In this document: positions 24,796-33,031 of the stretch, piece by piece
Layout of the letters: the number at the start of each line of letters is the position of its first letter
How positions within the stretch are numbered: position 1 is the stretch's first letter
Origin: JADJAH01 sp964615795
Lineage (GTDB): Bacteria; Bacteroidota; Ignavibacteria; Tepidaquicellales; Tepidaquicellaceae
Length of the DNA stretch: 64,000 bases
Assembly (NCBI GenBank): GCA_964615795.1
Contig: CAZTQR010000005.1
Coordinates: 1-64,000 of the forward strand
Reading direction: 5' to 3'
The notes under the pieces: generated by a model
Told to the model about the DNA's origin: nothing
What the model saw: the letters and a program-made list of their open reading frames with translations, nothing else
Database searches by the model: none
Program-made: the position numbers and the translations under genes

Positions 24796-26751
24796 TCAGC
24801 TCCTGTTGTTTTTAAGGGTCAGAAAGAATGTCTTCAGAAGTATCTCCATGTCAAGTGCGGTTGATTGGTTTTTCGCGTAAAAGAAATTCAGGTTTTGCAT
24901 CTCTTCTTCACTCATCGAGTCATAATAATTCAGTTGTATGAGTCCCGTAAGCCCTTTCTTGCCGATGAACTGCGTATGTTCTTTCTTAAGCCAAACCGGA
25001 TAACCGACCAGGCTGTATTTGCCGGAGAACACCTGCGGCAGGAGCAGCAATTTTGAAAAGGGCCCGGAAAGCGTCCTTCCGCCCAGGCTTCTGTACAGTT
25101 GAACTGCCGGATAGACAGTGGCCAGAAGTGGCGCGGAGAGCGCTATATCCATTATTCTTTTCAAAAATATATTCATTTTATTGTTAATATTATATTCAAT
25201 TTCGATTAGATTGATCTCGTCGATGCTGCTTGCATTAAGCTTTGAAAGTATGAGCTCCTTGTCTGAAGGAATGATCCTGAACCTGACGTTTCTGTTACGG
25301 AACCTCCACATGAGGTCAAGTATCTGCTGATTCGAGAAGCTCTCATCGGTGAATATCACTTCATGCACATTGTTGATCTGTATCTGCTCCTGAAGATCAA
25401 AGATCCTGTTCTTCTTTTCTCCAGCAAACCGGAGAATGTTGTATTTCGCGTTGAGCTTATCTTCGCTGTTCTGGCTCAGCTTGCCGCTTCCGACCACAAG
25501 CAGGTTGATCTTGTTAAGAAGGATATTCTTCTCCTTGAAGAACAGGAACATTGAATACACCCATCTCCAGGACAGAAGGAAAACAACGGCAAGTATTGTG
25601 GACGCAAGTATTACACTCCTTGAGAAGGCATATTCCTTGAAGAAGTATGTTATGGATGAATTGACGAAGAAGCCGGCAATCACTGCGTTGAACGCCCTTG
25701 CAAGAGAAAGCCTTTTCTTCTTTGTATAAAGTCCGAACAGGGCAAGCAGTATGATCCATACTATCACATAAACCGTGATAATGAAAAGATAGTCTTTGTT
25801 CGGGAAGATGTTGAACCTGATCCTTACTGCAAGTATGTAAGCGGCATAAAGAAGCACTGCATCAATGACAGGAAGCAGGAAATATCCCAGCAGTCTCTTG
25901 GAATATGATGCTGATGATCTTATTATAATGCCGGCCTGAAGAAGTGGCGACAATAGCTTGGAAAACCCCGTCAGGTTCTTGCGCACAAAAATGCTCATTG
26001 CTCCGTAGAAATTGTTCACATACGACAGGTGAGTCTTCCTTGTGCTCTCCCCCTTGAAATGAATAGTCGTCACTTCGGGATAGTAATATATCTTGTATCC
26101 GCTCTTTCGGATCTGAAAGCAAAGATCCAGGTCTTCACCGTACATGAAATAGTCTTCATCAAAGTACCCTGATCTTTCAAATACTTTTCTCGGGATGAAC
26201 ATGAAAGCTCCGCAGATAGCATCCACTTCGTGTGTCAGATTCTCGTCAAGATAAGTAAGGTTGTATCTTGCGAGCGTCTTGCTGTTGGGAAATAATTTTG
26301 AGAGCCCCAGTATCCTCGGAATGGCAACACCGGGTGTCGGGAAGCTCCTTCTGCAGGCAGAATCAAGCCTTCCGTTTGCAAGTATGAGCTTGGAAGTTAC
26401 AGCTCCGGCATCCGGATGGTCCCTGCAGAATCCGATCATTCTTTCGAATGTGCCTTCTTCGAGAAGCGTATCCGGATTGAGTATGAGGACATATTCTCCT
26501 TCAGCTCTCTTCAGCGCTATATTGTTTGCCCTTGAGAATCCAATGTTCTGATCATTTTCAATCACCTCTACATCGGGATACTTTGACCTGATATGATCTG
26601 CACTGCCGTCTATTGAATTGTTGTCAACCAGGAAGATCTCAACCGTGAAATTACCTGATGCGGCCTTTTGCACGGATGATATGCAGTTGTCAACAAGGTC
26701 CCTGACGTTGTAGTTGACTATGATTACCGATATGTCAACTTTTTCTCTCAT
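24796..26751 (-). CDS. GT2 glycosyltransferase fused to a degenerate polyprenyl phosphoglycosyl transferase
   Basis: A 651-residue fusion. Residues 1-280 are a GT-A family 2 enzyme of the rhamnosyltransferase (WbbL) type: ISVIIVNYNVRDLVDNCI, LVDNNSIDGS, and LNPDTLL as the DxD-like metal site, with EDLDLCFQIRKSGYK. Residues 290-400 hold several membrane segments, and about 420-650 resemble a WcaJ/WbaP-type sugar phosphate transferase. In that last part the family's catalytic stretch is gone: there is no LRTM, no RLDELPQ and no MSIVGPRP, only SGKYSLVGYPVW and GLTGLIQLNYY remain. It is therefore probably not an initiating transferase; it may be a membrane anchor or regulatory module for the GT2 part. 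Its start overlaps the stop of the next upstream gene by four bases. Confidence 0.8.
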   Translation of the reverse strand: MREKVDISVIIVNYNVRDLVDNCISSVQKAASGNFTVEIFLVDNNSIDGSADHIRSKYPDVEVIENDQNIGFSRANNIALKRAEGEYVLILNPDTLLEEGTFERMIGFCRDHPDAGAVTSKLILANGRLDSACRRSFPTPGVAIPRILGLSKLFPNSKTLARYNLTYLDENLTHEVDAICGAFMFIPRKVFERSGYFDEDYFMYGEDLDLCFQIRKSGYKIYYYPEVTTIHFKGESTRKTHLSYVNNFYGAMSIFVRKNLTGFSKLLSPLLQAGIIIRSSASYSKRLLGYFLLPVIDAVLLYAAYILAVRIRFNIFPNKDYLFIITVYVIVWIILLALFGLYTKKKRLSLARAFNAVIAGFFVNSSITYFFKEYAFSRSVILASTILAVVFLLSWRWVYSMFLFFKEKNILLNKINLLVVGSGKLSQNSEDKLNAKYNILRFAGEKKNRIFDLQEQIQINNVHEVIFTDESFSNQQILDLMWRFRNRNVRFRIIPSDKELILSKLNASSIDEINLIEIEYNINNKMNIFLKRIMDIALSAPLLATVYPAVQLYRSLGGRTLSGPFSKLLLLPQVFSGKYSLVGYPVWLKKEHTQFIGKKGLTGLIQLNYYDSMSEEEMQNLNFFYAKNQSTALDMEILLKTFFLTLKNNRS

Positions 26752-28151
26752 TCCTTTGCTGCAGAAGATTTCCTGTAATAATTAAAGTAAATGTCACCTG
26801 TTTCTTCCACACCTGTTCTCACTTCAAGCGTACCCGTGCCCACAACTCTGCTCTCATAAACATACCTGACCGAATCTTCAGTAATGTCCGGCTTGCTTTG
26901 CTTTTCAAGAGTAGGAAATGCATCAACAATGTAATCAGGCCTAAGAACTTTTCTTACATACTCTTCGTCCGATTTATCCCTTTCGCCCTTGCCGTACTTG
27001 CCGTGCCTTGAGATGTAATAATCATTCAGGCCGAGTCTGTCGTATGATCTCATTCCGGAATAATACGGCATTATGCCTGCAGATTCAACCGCAAGCGTTT
27101 CACCGGGCTCTGCATTGCTCTTCAGCCATAACCCGGCCATTTTCATCGCATCATAGTAAAGCAGTGTTTTGCGAAGTCCGAGCATCGGAAAAGACCTGGA
27201 ATCCAGCAGTACATTCACAGGATATGCCGCCATTGCAATTATTAGCAGCCACTTCATCAACGGTATGCCCTGCAATGAATCGAGGAGTCTGTCAAGTCCG
27301 ATGCCTGAAAGAACAAATATGAACGTGATAACCGGCACAAAGAACCTCTGAACAGGGAGCATGTCTCCTCCTATCATTACAAGATAAAGAATGTGGATCA
27401 ATATGACGGCGCTTATATACTTCACTTTTGGATTCTGACGGAAATGAAAAGCGGCATATACCGGCAATACGAGAATAAAACCTCCGGCCATACTGTCCCT
27501 TACAAACTTGTAGCAGTAATACAGCCCTGTTAACTGCTGATTTTCAAAACCCGTCTTGGCGTAAAATGTGTTGGGGAAAAAATGGCCGAAGTGATCCCAT
27601 CTCCAGAGGAAGTAAATGCCGTATGGGACGGCAAATATCAGCAAGGGCAAAACTATTTTACTCATTCTCTGCGACTGACTGACAGGATCCCTGCCCGAGA
27701 AAACATACAGAAATACAATGCTTATCATGAAATACATTACTCCTTCGGGTCTCGTAAGCGATGCGAACATAAATGCCACAGACATCATAACCGCGTATTT
27801 ATAGTTGAGAGTATCTTCAAACATGAATACGCACATTACTCCTGCAAGGACAAGCAGTGAAAAGAAAACAGTCTCCATCCCTGAGTAGCTCCAGATCACA
27901 AATCCCGGATTCAATGCAATCAGAAACGGTGCGGCAAATGATGATATTCCGGTCAGTCTGAAATGCCTGACAGAAATAAGATATGCCGCAATGATGATCA
28001 GCACTCCGCAAGAGATTGAGATTGCCCTTGCAGAAGTGAGCAGGTCGGCGCCGGCTCCCGAAAATCCGGCCATTATCACCACCCACAGAAAGTTTGTGTA
28101 TCCTTCTATCACATCGCCTTCATTGTAAACAAGGCCTTTGCCTGCCGCCAA
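26748..28151 (-). CDS. Multi-spanning membrane glycosyltransferase, GT-C type
   Basis: A very hydrophobic protein with about ten predicted membrane segments, resembling GT-C enzymes that use polyprenyl-phosphate sugars at the periplasmic face. The given start is a TTG. The open frame continues upstream to a TGA at 28316-28314, and that part encodes a membrane helix (ILAGIILLYLIFVV) followed by DDAFISYRYADNL, which is the acidic loop motif of this family. The real start is therefore probably further upstream, perhaps CTG at 28265 or 28310, since no ATG, GTG or TTG is available there. The next upstream gene encodes a polyprenyl-phosphate mannose synthase-like enzyme, the usual donor-maker for such proteins. 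The C-terminal soluble part is about 100 residues. The acceptor is unknown. Confidence 0.7.
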   Translation of the reverse strand: MAAGKGLVYNEGDVIEGYTNFLWVVIMAGFSGAGADLLTSARAISISCGVLIIIAAYLISVRHFRLTGISSFAAPFLIALNPGFVIWSYSGMETVFFSLLVLAGVMCVFMFEDTLNYKYAVMMSVAFMFASLTRPEGVMYFMISIVFLYVFSGRDPVSQSQRMSKIVLPLLIFAVPYGIYFLWRWDHFGHFFPNTFYAKTGFENQQLTGLYYCYKFVRDSMAGGFILVLPVYAAFHFRQNPKVKYISAVILIHILYLVMIGGDMLPVQRFFVPVITFIFVLSGIGLDRLLDSLQGIPLMKWLLIIAMAAYPVNVLLDSRSFPMLGLRKTLLYYDAMKMAGLWLKSNAEPGETLAVESAGIMPYYSGMRSYDRLGLNDYYISRHGKYGKGERDKSDEEYVRKVLRPDYIVDAFPTLEKQSKPDITEDSVRYVYESRVVGTGTLEVRTGVEETGDIYFNYYRKSSAAKE

Positions 28152-28290
28152 ATTATCTGCATACCTGTAGCTTATGAATGCATCGTCGGCAACATATCCG
28201 ACTTTGACAACAAAGATAAGGTAAAGAAGAATGATGCCGGCTAATATGAAGGACTTTGAATTCAGGAAAGGAAGAGGATTATGTTTGCTG

Positions 28291-29016
28291 TTATAACTTG
28301 CCGAAGACAGACTTCAGCTTTAGTTTCCAGACCATAAAGTATGCTTCATAAACAACCTTCCTTGACATTTTAGACTCCCCTTCGCGCCTGTCAATGAAAA
28401 GTATCGGCACTTCAACGATCTTAAATCCCTTCTTGTAGAATTTGAACTTCATCTCTATCTGAAATGAGTAGCCGTTGGATTTCACTTCATCAAGATTGAT
28501 CTGCTTCAGTGCGCATACCTTGTAGCACATGAATCCCGCCGTAGTATCCTTGACCTTCAGCCCTGTGACCGTCCTTGTATAAACGGAGGCCATGTAGCTG
28601 AGTATGAGCCGGCTGAGAGGCCAGTTGAGCACAGAGATCCCGTTCACATATCTTGAGCCGATCACCATATCATATCCTTCATCAATCTTTGCGATGAAGT
28701 CTTTGAGATACTTCGGGTCATGCGAAAAGTCTGCGTCCATTTCAAACACAACATCGTATCCTCTTTCAATCGCATATCTGAATCCCGCAACATAGGCCGT
28801 GCCAAGCCCGAGCTTCTTTTCCCTCCTCATCACGTTCACCGCGGGGTTGTTCATAGATTCCACAAGGTCTGCGGTTCCGTCCGGAGAATTGTCATCCACC
28901 ACAAGTATGTTGAATGCGTTTTCCCCGTTGCTGTTCGCAAGCACATCAGGAATTATCTTTGTGATGTTGTCCGCTTCGTTGTATGTCGGGATGATGACAA
29001 GAATGCGCTTCTGCAT
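28291..29016 (-). CDS. Polyprenol monophosphomannose synthase-like GT2
   Basis: This 241-residue family 2 glycosyltransferase resembles dolichol-phosphate mannose synthase (DPM1/Ppm1). The soluble catalytic domain is complete: VIIPTYNEADNI at the start, VVDDNSPDGT, EMDADFSHDP with the metal-binding DAD, GSRYVNG, and IDRREGESKM near the end. It should transfer mannose or another hexose from a nucleotide sugar to a polyprenyl phosphate on the inner membrane face. There is no C-terminal membrane domain, as in bacterial single-domain forms. It directly precedes the GT-C-type gene in the same direction, which fits a donor-maker and user pair. The stop of the upstream phosphoglycosyl transferase gene abuts its start. 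Confidence 0.85.
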   Translation of the reverse strand: MQKRILVIIPTYNEADNITKIIPDVLANSNGENAFNILVVDDNSPDGTADLVESMNNPAVNVMRREKKLGLGTAYVAGFRYAIERGYDVVFEMDADFSHDPKYLKDFIAKIDEGYDMVIGSRYVNGISVLNWPLSRLILSYMASVYTRTVTGLKVKDTTAGFMCYKVCALKQINLDEVKSNGYSFQIEMKFKFYKKGFKIVEVPILFIDRREGESKMSRKVVYEAYFMVWKLKLKSVFGKL

Positions 29017-30393
29017 CTATACGCCTTTCATTCTCAGCATCACGAAGACCGTGTTTGCCATTATTTTCAGATCGAGTTTCAGACTCATGTTTTCAATGTA
29101 AAAAAAATCGTACTGAAGCTTTGACCGGACATCATCCACCGAAGTGTCATATTTGTGCTTCACCTGAGCCCACCCTGTGATCCCGGGTTTCACAAGCATT
29201 CGCTTGTAATAATATGGAATTTCCTTTTTCAGAAGATCAACAAAATACGGACGCTCCGGCCTCGGCCCGACAATGCTCATTTCATTCTTCAATACGTTTA
29301 TCATCTGAGGAAGTTCATCCAGTCTTGACCTTCTCAGAAATCTGCCTATGCCCGTAACCCTCGGGTCATTTCCTCCGGACCACTGCGGCCCTTCTTCCTC
29401 AGCACCCACCTGCATTGTCCTCAGCTTGTACATCACAAATTCCTTTCCTTTTCTTCCGACCCTTTCCTGTTTATAAAATGCCGGGCCTTTTGAACTGAGT
29501 TTAATTATGATAACTGAAATGACTATCAGCGGCGAAAAAACTATCAGCGAAACAATTGCAAGAACAATATCTATGACCCTCTTTGCCAGCATCGCTGCCG
29601 GTGACATGATCACAGAGGCCACTTCGATCAAAGGGACTCCGTATATCTGATTTGTCTTCGCCATGCCACTTACGATCTCATACATGTCCGGCAGGATCTT
29701 TGTGTTCACTTTTTCGTCCGTGCTGTACCTCAGCACTTCGAACAGCTTCTCCTTGTCTTCCGGCTCAAGTGCGACCAGCACCTCATTCACATCATGGTCC
29801 CTTATGATCTTCTGCATGTTTTGGATCGGGCCGAGAGATCCTTCACTGCTTTGGCCATCCTCAGAAACAAACCCAACTGCCTTGTATCCGAGTTCGGGAG
29901 CATTGTCAATCATCTCCTTAAGCTCATTAGCTTTCTTTCCCGTGCCCACTATCAGCGTATTTCTGAGCCCGATGCCCTTTCCAAGCAGGTCCTTCTGAAT
30001 GCTTCTGATGATTATCCTGCCGGTACCGACAAACGTGAACATCAGCACCCAGTATATCACTATGAGAAATCTTGAGATCGCGGGAGCGTTCTTCATGAAG
30101 TCATCAAGGAATATTGCAAAGAACAGGAACAGGCATCCGAAAGACACCGCCTTGAAGACAAGAGTGAACTCATCGAATCTTGACCTTGCAAACCAGTGCT
30201 GATAAAGTCCCGCAAAGGAAAAAATTATCAGCCAGTAAATATAGACTGCTATTGAGGGGGCGAGGAACTCCGGTGGGTTTGCATAGAAGATCCAGCCTGA
30301 CTCAACGCGTATGTAATAGTAAACCGCCCATGCCAGATTAATAGTGATAAGATCTGAAAGGAACAGCAAAAACCTTTCTGTTGCCCTGGACAT
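29017..30393 (-). CDS. Polyprenyl glycosylphosphotransferase (initiating sugar transferase)
   Basis: A 458-residue WbaP/WcaJ-type enzyme that starts a polysaccharide repeat unit by moving a sugar-1-phosphate onto undecaprenyl phosphate. It has four N-terminal membrane segments, a CoA-binding-like Rossmann domain (TLIVGTGKKANEL), and then a complete catalytic domain: KRVIDIVLAIV helix, QERVGRKGKEF, YKLRTM, RLDELPQMINV, MSIVGPRPERP and KPGITGWAQV. Unlike the degenerate copy at 24796, all these motifs are intact. The exact sugar cannot be read from sequence. It sits between the heptose cassette and the glycosyltransferase group, so it is the likely starter for the polymer made by this locus. Confidence 0.9.
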   Translation of the reverse strand: MSRATERFLLFLSDLITINLAWAVYYYIRVESGWIFYANPPEFLAPSIAVYIYWLIIFSFAGLYQHWFARSRFDEFTLVFKAVSFGCLFLFFAIFLDDFMKNAPAISRFLIVIYWVLMFTFVGTGRIIIRSIQKDLLGKGIGLRNTLIVGTGKKANELKEMIDNAPELGYKAVGFVSEDGQSSEGSLGPIQNMQKIIRDHDVNEVLVALEPEDKEKLFEVLRYSTDEKVNTKILPDMYEIVSGMAKTNQIYGVPLIEVASVIMSPAAMLAKRVIDIVLAIVSLIVFSPLIVISVIIIKLSSKGPAFYKQERVGRKGKEFVMYKLRTMQVGAEEEGPQWSGGNDPRVTGIGRFLRRSRLDELPQMINVLKNEMSIVGPRPERPYFVDLLKKEIPYYYKRMLVKPGITGWAQVKHKYDTSVDDVRSKLQYDFFYIENMSLKLDLKIMANTVFVMLRMKGV

Positions 30394-30411
30394 TCCGGCA
30401 AATATTCAGTT

Positions 30412-31128
30412 TCAGAAATTATAACCCGCAGAAGCAGCGTCATTGTAAAACATCTTAACTGTGTCGAGAGAAAGTTCGTCAAGATCCATACCAACCATCC
30501 TGAACTTCTTGAACAGGTCATTGGTCACAGTGATAATGTGGCAACCGCATTCTTCCGCCTGAAAAATGTTCAGCAGTTCTCGTGAACTTGCCCAAAGAAG
30601 CTCTGCATTAGGCTTTGCCTTCAAAATCTCAAGAGACTCCCTCATTGCAGGTTTCGGGTCTCTTCCGGTATCGGCAACTCTTCCTGCAAAGACCGATACA
30701 ATTGCAGGCGTAGAATTGTCAAGAGCATCTGTCACCTTCTGCACTTGAGCAGTTGTCATGATCGCGGTCACATTCAGCTTGTAACCTTCACCGCTGAGCT
30801 TGCTGATAAGACTGTATGACGGCTCACCCCTGGTGTTTGAAACGGGAATCTTAATGTAAACATTTTCACCCCATCCGCCGATAACTCTTGCCTGCCTTTC
30901 CATTGACTCAAAATCATCGGTAAAAACCTCAAACGATATCGGCAAATCCTTTATCTCGCCAAGGACCGCCTTTGCAAAGGTGACATAATCCTTCACACCA
31001 TCCTTTTTCATAAGAGTCGGATTTGTGGTGAAGCCCTTTACAAGCCCTTCTTTGTATGTCTTCTTCATTTCCTCAAGATTCGCACCGTCGGCAAAGATCT
31101 TGATCCTGAGCTCGCTTATTGATGGCAT
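30412..31128 (-). CDS. Transaldolase family protein
   Basis: A 238-residue small transaldolase (TalC/fructose-6-phosphate aldolase size class). Visible signatures are GFTTNPTLM at the N-terminus, the Schiff-base Lys region NVYIKIPVSN, LNVTAIMT and VSVFAGRVADTGRDP. Transaldolases can make sedoheptulose 7-phosphate from fructose 6-phosphate and erythrose 4-phosphate. That is the substrate of the isomerase encoded three genes upstream in this cassette, so a dedicated supply role is likely. The gene overlaps the end of gmhB by 13 bases, which supports co-translation. Whether it works as a transaldolase or as an aldolase cannot be settled here. Confidence 0.85.
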   Translation of the reverse strand: MPSISELRIKIFADGANLEEMKKTYKEGLVKGFTTNPTLMKKDGVKDYVTFAKAVLGEIKDLPISFEVFTDDFESMERQARVIGGWGENVYIKIPVSNTRGEPSYSLISKLSGEGYKLNVTAIMTTAQVQKVTDALDNSTPAIVSVFAGRVADTGRDPKPAMRESLEILKAKPNAELLWASSRELLNIFQAEECGCHIITVTNDLFKKFRMVGMDLDELSLDTVKMFYNDAASAGYNF

Positions 31129-31712
31129 TCTGCTTTCTTGTTTGCTTGGGTAATAATTTCTGTCGCATTTGATAAACTCCCGGCAGTTACGGTCGCATTG
31201 GTGCTCAGGGACGTGTCATCATCCTGTCCGCCTGTAAGCAGAATTGTCCTCATACCGGATCTTCTTCCGCATTCTATGTCCGAGCCCCTGTCACCCACAA
31301 ACCAGGATTCGCTTCTGTCTATTTCAAATTCCTTCACGGCCGTATCCACGAACAATGTACCAGGCTTCCTGCATTCGCAGGTCACAGCATACTGCTCTAC
31401 AATTCCGTCCGGATGATGATAGCATGCAAAATAACCGGCCAGATCAATTCCCATTTCCTGCATAAGTGATCTGAACCTGTGTTCAACAGCTTTAATGTTC
31501 TCCATTGATGTCTTTCCTTTTGCATGGTCCGGCTGGTTGGTTATTACAAACAGAAGATAGCCCTGGCTGATGAGCTTATTAAGGGCTTCTTCTGCGCCAT
31601 GATCAAGCTCAAGCTCATCCGGTAAAAACGGCGGATGGAGCTCATCCCTTTGCTTGTCGTAAACAAGCTTGCTGATTGTACCGTCCCTGTCGAGAAAGAC
31701 CGCCTTCCTCAT
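31116..31712 (-). CDS. gmhB: D-glycero-D-manno-heptose 1,7-bisphosphate 7-phosphatase
   Basis: HAD-superfamily phosphatase of the GmhB/HisB-N group, removing the 7-phosphate from heptose 1,7-bisphosphate. The catalytic DRDGT is at the N-terminus (FLDRDGTISKL), the Thr motif is VITNQPDHAKG, and the acidic loop is FVGDRGSDIECG. A zinc site is likely from CYHHPDG followed by CECRKPG. I chose ATG 31712 because it overlaps the gmhA stop as ATGA and puts the HAD motif at residue 7; a start at 31730 is possible but less likely. The last 35 residues are a Ser/Thr/Asn-rich tail that the family usually lacks. Confidence 0.88.
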   Translation of the reverse strand: MRKAVFLDRDGTISKLVYDKQRDELHPPFLPDELELDHGAEEALNKLISQGYLLFVITNQPDHAKGKTSMENIKAVEHRFRSLMQEMGIDLAGYFACYHHPDGIVEQYAVTCECRKPGTLFVDTAVKEFEIDRSESWFVGDRGSDIECGRRSGMRTILLTGGQDDDTSLSTNATVTAGSLSNATEIITQANKKAECHQ

Positions 31713-32308
31713 TTTGAGGCAGACTCCCACTTCATCTCATTGTGCTTCACCTTCGGGTGCGTCACAAGCAAATGCCAGATGTTCGCCTGAAATGATTCTG
31801 TATGCGGAGTTATCGTGCCTGCATTCACCACCGGTATGATAAGGCATGCATCGGCAATCTTTGCAGTGTAACCGCCGTCTTTGCCCACTATTCCCAATAC
31901 CGAAGCCCCGCATTCTTTTGCAAGCTTCAGGGCATTCACAAGATTCACACTTATGTTCTTTTCAAGACTTCCGCCTCCGACAGAAAAAACAAATATGCAG
32001 TCTTTGCTGTTGAGCTTGCTTCCTTTGAGCCAGTTTGAATAGCTTGTATCCCAGCCGTCATCGTTGATCCTCGCCGTGAGTTCCGATACGTTATCTGTGG
32101 GTGAATATGATTCTATACCGGCAATCTTCCTGAAATCATTTACAGCGTGCGATGCATGTCCGGCTCCTCCGCCAACTCCAAGGAAGAAAAGCCTGCCGCC
32201 ACGCTCTCTCACTGATGAGATAACTTCCGCCATCTTCTCAATGGCATTCGTATCAAGACTTTGCGCAATGCTGATAAGTTCACCTATGTATTGCTGGCTG
32301 TAGTTCAA
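31709..32308 (-). CDS. gmhA: Sedoheptulose 7-phosphate isomerase
   Basis: A 199-residue SIS-domain isomerase that converts sedoheptulose 7-phosphate to D-glycero-D-manno-heptose 7-phosphate. The sugar-phosphate site is seen in FLGVGGGAGHASHAVNDFRK, and the second loop in FSVGGGS. Other GmhA features are HTESFQANIWHLL near the C-terminus and the aromatic/acidic stretch around residue 75. It overlaps hddC by four bases and gmhB by four bases. Other SIS proteins look alike, but the neighbours make the heptose role convincing. Confidence 0.88.
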   Translation of the reverse strand: MNYSQQYIGELISIAQSLDTNAIEKMAEVISSVRERGGRLFFLGVGGGAGHASHAVNDFRKIAGIESYSPTDNVSELTARINDDGWDTSYSNWLKGSKLNSKDCIFVFSVGGGSLEKNISVNLVNALKLAKECGASVLGIVGKDGGYTAKIADACLIIPVVNAGTITPHTESFQANIWHLLVTHPKVKHNEMKWESASK

Positions 32309-33018
32309 TCTGCGGACTGTTTAATTTTTGTCAGATATTCACTTGTCTCATTCAAACCTTCAAAAGAACCGATCTCGTAAAACCTTTCCTTCACTTCAAA
32401 TCCCGCGAGCTCATTCTTTTCAAGAAGACGGGAGTAGACTTCAGCAAGGTCAAATACTCTGCGGGTCCTGAATTCTTTAAAGCATTGCTCCGAAAGTATT
32501 CCGAGGCCGTAATCTATGTATTGCATGTCAGGCGTACGGTTCACTTTGTCGTATGTGATGATCCTTCCGTCACGGTAGCATACATTGCTCTTGTCCCACT
32601 TTCCGTCATTGCGAAACACTGTCATCAGCGCCGGCTTATCCTGTGAAAAAAAATATTCATTAATACTCTCAAAGTCAGTATTCAAATATGAATCGCCGTA
32701 CATGACGAAAAATTCTCCCTGAACTTTTTCCAGAGCTTTCATAACCGCGCCGCCGGTTCCCAGCAGTTCGTCTCCGTCAAAGGAGTATTCGAGTTCAACT
32801 CCGAATTTGCTTCCGTCACCTGCATACTGCTCGATCATCTCTCCGAGATAGCTGGCGCACAGCACTATTTTGTCGATTCCTTTTGACTTTGCAAGCTCGA
32901 GCTGATGTGCTATGAATGGCCTGCCTGCAACTTCAAGCATTGACTTAGGGATTGTCTCTGTGACCGGCCTCAGGCGGGTTGCCTTTCCGCCGGCAAGCAA
33001 TATAAGCTGTCTTATCAA
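32305..33018 (-). CDS. hddC: Sugar-1-phosphate nucleotidyltransferase, HddC-like
   Basis: This 237-residue nucleotidyltransferase begins with the signature LLAGGKATRLRPVTETIPKSM and contains the metal-site motif MYGDSYLNTDF. In this cassette it most likely joins GMP to D-glycero-alpha-D-manno-heptose 1-phosphate, giving GDP-heptose. The order gmhA, gmhB, kinase, nucleotidyltransferase is that of the GDP-heptose branch known from S-layer and capsule systems. A hexose or other nucleotide donor cannot be excluded. The start overlap with gmhA is four bases; the gap to hddA is 13 bases. Confidence 0.8.
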   Translation of the reverse strand: MIRQLILLAGGKATRLRPVTETIPKSMLEVAGRPFIAHQLELAKSKGIDKIVLCASYLGEMIEQYAGDGSKFGVELEYSFDGDELLGTGGAVMKALEKVQGEFFVMYGDSYLNTDFESINEYFFSQDKPALMTVFRNDGKWDKSNVCYRDGRIITYDKVNRTPDMQYIDYGLGILSEQCFKEFRTRRVFDLAEVYSRLLEKNELAGFEVKERFYEIGSFEGLNETSEYLTKIKQSAD

Positions 33019-33031
33019 GCGATCCCGGGCA

